A stretch of 29,907 nt of DNA. It comes from an uncultured Clostridium sp. (GTDB lineage Bacteria > Bacillota_I > Bacilli_A > RF39 > UBA660). Under the pieces are notes generated by a model. That model saw only the letters and a list, made by a program, of their open reading frames with translations, was not told the DNA's origin and did not search any database. Both the position numbers and the translations under genes were made by a program. The stretch spans positions 1 to 29,907 of the forward strand of contig CABUQZ010000021.1 of the NCBI GenBank assembly GCA_902493795.1, in the 5' to 3' direction. Of the stretch, positions 24,103 to 29,907 are shown in pieces (position 1 is the stretch's first letter; the number at the start of each line of letters is the position of its first letter).

Positions 24103-25945
24103 ATCTCTCCCCCATTAATTTTTTTACATTATTTTTAATATTTTCTATTGTAAGACCTTCTTGACTATATAGTTCATCTATACTTCCTTGCTCTATATAT
24201 TTGTCATCAAATCCCATTGACACTATTCTACCAGTATAATTATATTTTGCAAGTAAAAGTGTGACAAGAGAACCTAAACCTCCATTTAATGTGTTGTCTT
24301 CTATTGTAATTATATTATCTTTTCTTTTAATTATTTCTTTAATATATTTTTCATCTAATGGTTTTATAAATGTTGCATTTACTATTGTTACACCTAGTTT
24401 ATATTTTTCATTTGCTAGTACTGCTAACTGATTCATTTTTCCTGTTGCAATTATTGTTACTTTTTTACCTTTTTCTAGTTCTTCCCATTTTCCAAATTCC
24501 ACTTTTTTCATCTTTGGAAGAGGTTTCATATCTCCTCCTCTAGGATAACGTATTGCTACTGTTTTTTTAGAGTTAACTGCCCATTCAAGTAAAAGTGGTA
24601 AATCATCCATTGTCTTAGGGGATGTTATAACAATATTTGGAATTAATGATAGATATGATAAGTCAAATATCCCCTGGTGGGTTTCTCCATCATTTCCTAC
24701 TATACCTGCTCTATCTATTGCTAGTACTACTGGAAGTTTTTGCATACAAATATCGTGTACTATTTGATCAAATCCTCTTTGCAAGAATGTTGAGTATATA
24801 GCAAGAACTGGAATCATCCCTGCACTTGCTAGTCCTGCTGCAAAAGTTGTTGCGTGTTCTTCACAGATTCCGACATCAAAGCTTCTTTCTTTAAATTTAT
24901 CAAAGAATTCAGTAAGTCCTACCCCATCTTTCATTGCTGCAGTTATTGCTACTACCTTATCATTTGTTGTCGCTATTTTTACTATAGATTTTCCAAAAAC
25001 ACTTGAATACGTTTCTTTTTGTGTTGGAAGAACTCCTTTTTCTTTATCAAAAGGAGATACTGCGTGATATAAATCAGGATTTTCCATTGCAGGAAGATAA
25101 CCTTTACCTTTTTTGGTTACTGCGTGTATAATTACTGGCTTATTCGATTTCTTCGCCTGGTTGATAACTTTAATCATAAGTGATATATCATGTCCATCAA
25201 GTGGTCCAATATAAGTAAGTCCCATCGTTTCAAAATATTGAGATGGCACCAAAAATGTTCTAAATCCATCTTTAATTCTGGATAAGAATTTTATTGGTAC
25301 TGCTCCATACTTTGTTCCATCAAGACTGTGCTTAACTTTATTTTTTACTTTCATATATCTTGTGTTAATACTTATTCTACTTAGATAACTTGAAAGTCCT
25401 CCCACGTTTGATGAGATACTCATACCATTATCATTTAGTATTATTATCATTTTAGTTTTGTTAAAACCTAGATCATTTATTGCTTCTAGACTTTCTCCAC
25501 TACTTATAGATCCATCACCAATTAATGAAACAATGTTGTAGTCTTCATTTTTTATATCACGTGCTCTAGACATTCCAAGACAAGCAGAAATTGAAGTGCT
25601 ACTGTGACCTGTTTCAAAGAAGTCATACACGCTTTCCTTAGGATATGGGAATCCTCTTAGACCTTTATACTTTCTTAGCTTGTCAAACTCATTTTTTCTT
25701 CCTGTTAACATTTTATAAACATAACTTTGATGTCCAACATCAAACACTATTTTATCTTTTTCAAAGTTAAAACATGACAAAAGAGCGATAGTTATTTCAA
25801 CTACGCCTAAATTAGATGCTAAGTGTCCCCCTGTCTTTGATATATTTTCAACTAAGAATTCTCTTATTTCTTTTGCTAATTGTTTTTTTTCTTTTAAGGT
25901 TAACTTTTTTACATCGCTTGGGTTGTAAATCTTATCTAATATCAT
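24083..25945 (-). CDS. dxs: 1-deoxy-D-xylulose-5-phosphate synthase
   Basis: 620 residues, full length. The thiamine-diphosphate site GDGSISSGESLEAIND...NDNGMSIS, the FDVGHQSYVYKMLTGR block, the Glu-containing DVGICEEHATTFAAG and the HDICMQKLPVVLAIDRAG pyrimidine-domain block are diagnostic. It condenses pyruvate and glyceraldehyde-3-phosphate, the first step of the MEP isoprenoid pathway. It sits between the LtaS-like gene (22-base gap) and the PP2C-like gene (overlap), away from other MEP genes. AGGTG precedes the ATG. Isoprenoid supply for undecaprenyl phosphate would tie in with the envelope genes upstream, but that is inference. Confidence 0.97.
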   Translation of the reverse strand: MILDKIYNPSDVKKLTLKEKKQLAKEIREFLVENISKTGGHLASNLGVVEITIALLSCFNFEKDKIVFDVGHQSYVYKMLTGRKNEFDKLRKYKGLRGFPYPKESVYDFFETGHSSTSISACLGMSRARDIKNEDYNIVSLIGDGSISSGESLEAINDLGFNKTKMIIILNDNGMSISSNVGGLSSYLSRISINTRYMKVKNKVKHSLDGTKYGAVPIKFLSRIKDGFRTFLVPSQYFETMGLTYIGPLDGHDISLMIKVINQAKKSNKPVIIHAVTKKGKGYLPAMENPDLYHAVSPFDKEKGVLPTQKETYSSVFGKSIVKIATTNDKVVAITAAMKDGVGLTEFFDKFKERSFDVGICEEHATTFAAGLASAGMIPVLAIYSTFLQRGFDQIVHDICMQKLPVVLAIDRAGIVGNDGETHQGIFDLSYLSLIPNIVITSPKTMDDLPLLLEWAVNSKKTVAIRYPRGGDMKPLPKMKKVEFGKWEELEKGKKVTIIATGKMNQLAVLANEKYKLGVTIVNATFIKPLDEKYIKEIIKRKDNIITIEDNTLNGGLGSLVTLLLAKYNYTGRIVSMGFDDKYIEQGSIDELYSQEGLTIENIKNNVKKLMGERYGKDNR

Positions 25946-25967
25946 TTTGTCACCTTTTGTTTATTTT

Positions 25968-28139
25968 TTATTTAAACAACATATATTGCATATTTTTTCT
26001 TAACTCGTACATCTTTTTCATTTCGTCATTTAAATCCAATGTATAATATATTTTACCATTTTTATCCTGAGATACAACATAATTTGATGAAGGTAGTATA
26101 TCTTTTGTTTCGTATAGCCACCTATAATATGGAGATAATTTTACATCCATATTATTTAATATATAGGAAAATAATAAATCAGGTCCCAAATAATTTGTAT
26201 CATCAAACTCGATATCATAATTACTAAGAATCAAAGCGTTTGTGTTAAACTGACGATAAACACTATCTAAAGTGTAATTGTTATTTAAATATCCAGTTGT
26301 AAATAAAGCGTCTTTTCCATCAGGTGTTGTAAGATGTGGAAGATGATCTCCAAAGAAGACTACTATTGTATCTTCATCAAGAGTATTTATATAATCATAT
26401 ATTCTTCCAAGCTCTTTATCTGCTAAGTATATTCCTTCAGCATAAGAGTGAACTACTTCATTTATTTCTTTTGAATATGGACTTTTTGTAATATTAACAT
26501 CATAATTTTTATATCTTTCTTCATAATAAGGCATATGTCCACCCATAGTAATCATAAAATAGAATGTTTTTTCATCAGGACTCTTATTATCGAAATACTT
26601 CATCATTTCATTGGTTAAGTATTCATCAGTTACATAATTTCCTTTTAAATCTATTTCATCAAATAAATGATTTTGTTCATTTACTCCATAGATATCATAT
26701 ACTTTTTTACATCCAAACATCGTACTACTTGATGAATTTAATATTTTTGTTTTATAGCCATTTTTGTTTAATTCATTAATAATTGATGGATTGTTTTTAC
26801 TTTTATCTTTATTAAACAATTGTAAATATGGAGTGTATCCTTTACTAAAGTAATTTAGACTTCCACCTGTTAGTATTTCAAATTCTACATTAGAACTCAT
26901 TCCACCATATGATGGAGATATCATTTGAATAGATTTACCCTCTTTTTTTAATCTATTGAAGTTTGGAGTAACTTCTTTATCAAACTCTATATCTTTTAGC
27001 TTTGAAACATCCCAAAATGACTCTGAGAACACAACAATTATATTTGGTTTTCCCCATGTGCCTTTATTTTCTTTAGCCTTAGCTAAAACTTTATTTAGTG
27101 TTTCTTCGTCATAATTATTTGGTTTATATCTTCTTGTTTCAATTAGTTTTCCATATAGTCCACTTAGTACTCCATACTTATAAAAATATCTAGTGTTACT
27201 TGCAGTAATTGCTAAATCGCTTTGATTATTTATATTGTAAATATTATTAATTAGGTATTTATTAAATGTTTCATTAGGGACAAATAACACTACTAAGACT
27301 AATAAAGATACGATAGCTTTAATTACTCCATTCTTTAGATTTTTAATTTTAATATTAGTATTTTTTGCAACAGAACCTAAATATGATAGAAACATTATTA
27401 CTAGTAACGTTGGGAAAAATAAAAAGTATAGGCAATAAGAAAAAGTTACATCAGCAAATCCTGCAACTTCTGTTGCATTTTCTAAAAATATTACATCAGT
27501 AATTAATAGAGTATCACTAGTATAATATATTCTTCCTTCGTTGATAATATATACTATTAATAAAAGAATAAGTAGTGTGATATTTGCTCTATCTGTTCTT
27601 CTAAATAGAAGCAAAAAAATAAAATATATACAGTATACAATTATTAAACTTATTAACATTGAAGTTAAATTCATAGGAATTCTTAAAACTCCAAATGTAC
27701 AAATAGAGTAATATGCTTCTAAAGTTAATAATATTATAGCTGGTAAAATATAAGTAAATAAAGATTTATTATCTTCAAGGACTTTTTCTTCTTCGAATTT
27801 TATATTTTCTTTTTTTATTTTTTTACGTACTCTTATTATTAGTAATGGTACATAACTAAATAAAAAAGATGAAAGAACTTTTACAGGACTCATTAATTTA
27901 TTTATACAAGTGTAACCAACTAGTAGATATATAAGTGATAGTAATGCTGGCATATATTTATTAACTTTATTAGATTTATAATAGATCAAAGTTATAGTAA
28001 AAAAATAAATTGGAAAAACTAGAAAAGATACAATATCTCCAATATTATTTGGAAGCATTCTAATTATAATTGATGTCAATAAAAAAAGTACTACAGTAAA
28101 TAAGTACAATTTCTTTTTATTTTCAAAAACTTCTTTCAT
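25968..28139 (-). CDS. LtaS-type sulfatase-family membrane transferase, second paralogue
   Basis: 723 residues. About eight hydrophobic segments fill residues 10-290. The extracellular alkaline-phosphatase-superfamily domain follows: NIIVVFSESFWD gives metal ligand Glu373, SYGGMSSNVEFEILTG is the nucleophile block, ITMGGHMPY follows, and VVFFGDHLPHL gives Asp598-His599. This is the MdoB/LtaS-like group whose usual nucleophile block is GGGTANxEFE; here the Thr position is Ser415. Expected role: transfer of phosphoglycerol, or a similar group, to a surface polymer or glycolipid. The sequence differs strongly from the other LtaS-like protein at 8425-10812, so the two probably have different acceptors. 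The ATG at 28139 with GGAGATG is chosen over the upstream 28166. It is the second gene of the prsW operon. Confidence 0.87.
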   Translation of the reverse strand: MKEVFENKKKLYLFTVVLFLLTSIIIRMLPNNIGDIVSFLVFPIYFFTITLIYYKSNKVNKYMPALLSLIYLLVGYTCINKLMSPVKVLSSFLFSYVPLLIIRVRKKIKKENIKFEEEKVLEDNKSLFTYILPAIILLTLEAYYSICTFGVLRIPMNLTSMLISLIIVYCIYFIFLLLFRRTDRANITLLILLLIVYIINEGRIYYTSDTLLITDVIFLENATEVAGFADVTFSYCLYFLFFPTLLVIMFLSYLGSVAKNTNIKIKNLKNGVIKAIVSLLVLVVLFVPNETFNKYLINNIYNINNQSDLAITASNTRYFYKYGVLSGLYGKLIETRRYKPNNYDEETLNKVLAKAKENKGTWGKPNIIVVFSESFWDVSKLKDIEFDKEVTPNFNRLKKEGKSIQMISPSYGGMSSNVEFEILTGGSLNYFSKGYTPYLQLFNKDKSKNNPSIINELNKNGYKTKILNSSSSTMFGCKKVYDIYGVNEQNHLFDEIDLKGNYVTDEYLTNEMMKYFDNKSPDEKTFYFMITMGGHMPYYEERYKNYDVNITKSPYSKEINEVVHSYAEGIYLADKELGRIYDYINTLDEDTIVVFFGDHLPHLTTPDGKDALFTTGYLNNNYTLDSVYRQFNTNALILSNYDIEFDDTNYLGPDLLFSYILNNMDVKLSPYYRWLYETKDILPSSNYVVSQDKNGKIYYTLDLNDEMKKMYELRKNMQYMLFK

Positions 28140-28152
28140 TATTACATCTCCT

Positions 28153-28860
28153 TTATTGTTTATCAATCATCATTTTAGTTTTAGACACTTTCTTAATATA
28201 TGTATATGATATGATATATAAACAAGCTACAAAGCAATAAAATATTCCAAATAGGGTTTCATTGTTTGTTAATAGTAAGAAATCAAAGGTACCATGTAAC
28301 AATACTGGTACAAGTAATGCAAGTATTTTATACATTATTGATTTGCTTTTCAAATCACATAATGTACACTTTTTAGCAAGCCCTAAATAGTAACCTGAAG
28401 CAACTGCATAAAAGGCATGAGCAGGAACTGATAATACTCCTCTTAATAGGGCAATTTCTGTTCCACTTCTTATTATATAAAGTATATTTTCTAAAGTTGC
28501 AAATCCTAGTGAGACAAATACTGCGTATACAATGGCATCATATTTATGGTTGAAATTTTTATTTTTCCATGTTCCAAGATAAACTATTAAAAACTTATAT
28601 CCTTCTTCAATTAGACCAACTATTAAAAACGATAGTATAAAGCAATTTAATAATCCATTTTCATTTATATTTGTTGAAGATATAACTGCTTTTTCCATAA
28701 ATGAAGCAGGAACTGTAATTAATACCCCTAAAAAGAATAACATAAATAACATTTTTATTGGTTCTTTTTCGACAATATCATTTTCATAAACGTAATAACA
28801 TAATATTATTGATGGAATTATTGCTACAATAATATTTATAACTAAACTAGAATAATCCAC
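28153..28860 (-). CDS. PrsW-family intramembrane metalloprotease
   Basis: About 235 residues, nearly all membrane-spanning (seven or eight helices). The family motifs are in order: GLIEEGYKF (catalytic EE), SLGFATLENILYI, VPAHAFYAVASGYYLG and LLHGTFDFLLL (His/Asp metal ligands). In Bacillus PrsW cuts the anti-sigma factor RsiW; no anti-sigma gene is present here, so the substrate is unknown. First gene of an operon with the LtaS-like gene 13 bases downstream. The start is uncertain: the GTG at 28860, preceded by GGTGG, is preferred, and the in-frame GTG at 28872 is possible. Confidence 0.9.
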   Translation of the reverse strand: MDYSSLVINIIVAIIPSIILCYYVYENDIVEKEPIKMLFMLFFLGVLITVPASFMEKAVISSTNINENGLLNCFILSFLIVGLIEEGYKFLIVYLGTWKNKNFNHKYDAIVYAVFVSLGFATLENILYIIRSGTEIALLRGVLSVPAHAFYAVASGYYLGLAKKCTLCDLKSKSIMYKILALLVPVLLHGTFDFLLLTNNETLFGIFYCFVACLYIISYTYIKKVSKTKMMIDKQ

Positions 28861-28890
28861 AAGGCCACCCACTTTCTTTTCTTTATAGTA

Positions 28891-28920
28891 ATTATAACAC
28901 GTTTATATATATAATACCAA
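28891..28920 (-). promoter_or_regulatory. Promoter of the prsW operon
   Basis: Minus strand TGTTATAAT (hexamer 28896-28891) with TTGGTA 18 bases upstream (28920-28915). Confidence 0.6.
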
Positions 28921-28936
28921 AGATATTTACCTTTTA

Positions 28937-28965
28937 AAAAAAATAAAAAAGCCATAAAGGCTTTT
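28937..28965 (-). terminator. Terminator of rubrerythrin
   Basis: A 7-bp stem AAAAGCC/GGCTTTT (28965-28959 with 28953-28947) with a 5-base loop, then TTTATTTTTTTT on the minus strand. It begins one base after the rbr stop codon. Confidence 0.8.
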
Positions 28966-28966
28966 A

Positions 28967-29518
28967 TTACATATAGTTTTCTGCTTTAACTTCAAAGAAG
29001 CTTTGTGGATGATTACATACTGGGCATACTCCTGGAGCAGTTTTTCCAATTACTACATGTCCACAGTTTCTACAAATCCAGATTTTATCTTCATCTTTAG
29101 AGAATACAACTTCATCATTAACATTTTTAAGAAGTTGTCTATATCTTTCTTCATGATGTTTTTCAATTGCTGCAACCATTCTGAATTTTGCAGCTAATTC
29201 AGCAAATCCTTCTTCTTCAGCTGTTTTAGCAAATCCATCGTACATATCTGTCCATTCATAGTTTTCACCTTCAGCAGCACTTTTTAAATTTTCTTCTGTA
29301 CTTGGAACATCACCATTGTTTAAATATTTAAACCATAATTTAGCATGTTCTTTTTCATTGTTAGCTGTTTCTTCAAAAATAGCTGCAATTTGCTCATAAC
29401 CATCTTTCTTAGCTTTTGAAGCAAAATAAGTATATTTGTTTCTTGCTTGGCTTTCTCCTGCAAATGCTTCCATTAAATTCTTTTCAGTTTGTGTTCCTTT
29501 TAATTTATCGTAATCCAT
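28967..29518 (-). CDS. rbr: Rubrerythrin
   Basis: 183 residues. The N-terminal ferritin-like four-helix domain carries the di-iron ligands in the GESQARNKYTYF, EETANNEKEHAKLW and AAIEKHHEERYR helices. The C-terminal rubredoxin domain has two CxxC knuckles (CRNCG and CPVCN). It reduces hydrogen peroxide in the cytoplasm and is typical of anaerobes and microaerophiles. It has its own promoter, a strong AGGAGGT before the ATG, and a terminator right after the stop, so it is a single-gene unit. The end of an IS605-family element lies just upstream, pointing in the same direction. Confidence 0.97.
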   Translation of the reverse strand: MDYDKLKGTQTEKNLMEAFAGESQARNKYTYFASKAKKDGYEQIAAIFEETANNEKEHAKLWFKYLNNGDVPSTEENLKSAAEGENYEWTDMYDGFAKTAEEEGFAELAAKFRMVAAIEKHHEERYRQLLKNVNDEVVFSKDEDKIWICRNCGHVVIGKTAPGVCPVCNHPQSFFEVKAENYM

Positions 29519-29543
29519 TTTTACCTCCTTGTACTACGACATT

Positions 29544-29571
29544 ATTATATCAAATTTTATACATTTTTCAA
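29544..29571 (-). promoter_or_regulatory. rbr: Promoter of rubrerythrin
   Basis: Minus strand TTGAAA (29571-29566), 16-base spacer, TATAAT (29549-29544), with an extended TGA. An A7/T7 tract 15 bases further upstream (29586-29599) could act as an UP element. Confidence 0.7.
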
Positions 29572-29603
29572 TGAACAAAAGATTTAAAAAAATTTTTTTA
29601 ATC

Positions 29604-29727
29604 TCTTTGAGCGTCACCACTCAAAATTCCTACTTCACAGATAGAGCACCCTCTATTCTTGATAGGCTTAAACTCCGATAGTCGCTACCGTACTCATTTA
29701 ATTTATTTATTTTTTACTCATTTATTT
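29604..29727 (-). ncRNA. IS605-family right end and putative omega RNA (reRNA) scaffold
   Basis: Between the tnpB stop and the rbr upstream region the minus strand has three successive hairpins: CGGTAG-CGA-CTATCG (29690-29676), ATAGAG-GGTG-CTCTAT (29656-29641), and TTTGAG...CTCAAA (29625-29606), the last being next to the likely element end. The position after tnpB, the strand and the serial stem-loops match known omega RNAs, whose guide is copied from the DNA next to the right end. The exact right boundary and the 5' end (probably inside tnpB) are not determined; the boundary may be off by several bases. Confidence 0.5.
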
Positions 29728-29907
29728 TTATCTTTGATAACATAGTTTTAGCCCTTCAAACATAATATTAATACTTGCATTTAAATCTCGATTGTTTTCA
29801 CATCCACATACATCACATACCCAGTCTCTTACACTTAAATCATTTGTCTTTTCTGTTTTGCTCTCACAATGACTACACATCTTACTACTTGGAAAATAAG
29901 TATCTAC
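29728..29907 (-). CDS. tnpB: IS605-family TnpB (OrfB) RNA-guided nuclease, C-terminal end only
   Basis: Only the last 59 residues are in the window; the start lies beyond the right edge. They hold the zinc ribbon (CSHC and CDVC, with WVC before the second pair) and the following NNRDLNASINI block, where Asp is the third RuvC catalytic acid of TnpB/OrfB proteins. The protein then ends LKLCYQR. TnpB is an omega-RNA-guided DNA nuclease that helps keep IS605 elements in place. Whether the full gene is intact, and whether a tnpA transposase accompanies it, cannot be judged here. Confidence 0.85.
   Translation of the reverse strand, partial: VDTYFPSSKMCSHCESKTEKTNDLSVRDWVCDVCGCENNRDLNASINIMFEGLKLCYQR

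Noticed and set aside
1..29907. CRISPR array, tRNA, rRNA or prophage genes
   Set aside because: No regularly spaced repeats, no tRNA-like cloverleaf and no phage proteins were seen on either strand.

Overview
The window is AT-rich DNA from a low-GC Gram-positive bacterium (Bacillota) that looks anaerobic and spore-forming. The evidence for this is an alpha/beta-type small acid-soluble spore protein preceded by a sigma-G-like promoter, rubrerythrin, formate-tetrahydrofolate ligase, a PflX-type radical SAM protein, GatCAB, two LtaS-type alkaline-phosphatase-superfamily enzymes and the MEP-pathway enzyme Dxs. The gene style resembles uncultured gut Bacilli or Clostridia; no species can be named from this sequence. 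Reading uses the standard bacterial code (Trp is TGG throughout). Of the 24 stop codons visible, 21 are TAA, 3 are TAG and none is TGA.

Almost everything is on the minus strand, so gene order is given here in the direction of transcription, from right to left. At the right edge is the 3' end of an IS605-family tnpB with its structured right end (putative omega RNA). It is inserted just upstream of rubrerythrin (rbr) and points at it. Next come a four-gene operon prsW - LtaS-like - dxs - PP2C-like, then a plus-strand PflX-like radical SAM gene that diverges from fhs. fhs is followed by a DUF421 gene whose start codon lies in a hairpin. A plus-strand gene for a 2,4-diaminopentanoate-dehydrogenase-like oxidoreductase ends at a shared bidirectional terminator with the DUF421 gene. 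gatC-gatA-gatB form a tightly overlapped operon.

Further left is an operon of a membrane-anchored unknown, a two-sensor GGDEF-like protein with a degenerate signature, and a YihY-family membrane protein. Then come a second LtaS-like enzyme with a long lysine-rich cytoplasmic tail, a membrane-anchored unknown, thiI, and the spore protein gene. The next operon is a cytoplasmic GH13 amylase, a cadherin-like surface protein and a membrane metallophosphoesterase. The window closes with a PlsC-like acyltransferase and the N-terminal part of a 7TM hybrid histidine kinase cut by the left edge.

Most of the content is housekeeping plus envelope functions: LtaS-like enzymes, an acyltransferase, PrsW, YihY and DUF421. 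Nine of ten proposed housekeeping promoters carry a TGn extended -10, and terminators sit very close to, or overlap, stop codons. No tRNA, rRNA or CRISPR array was seen. I did not find a clear multi-gene novel defence or biosynthetic system. The best leads are the TnpB/omega-RNA end upstream of rbr, the likely pseudo-phosphatase in the dxs operon, the degenerate GGDEF sensor, the DUF421 start hairpin and the sigma-G-like promoter.
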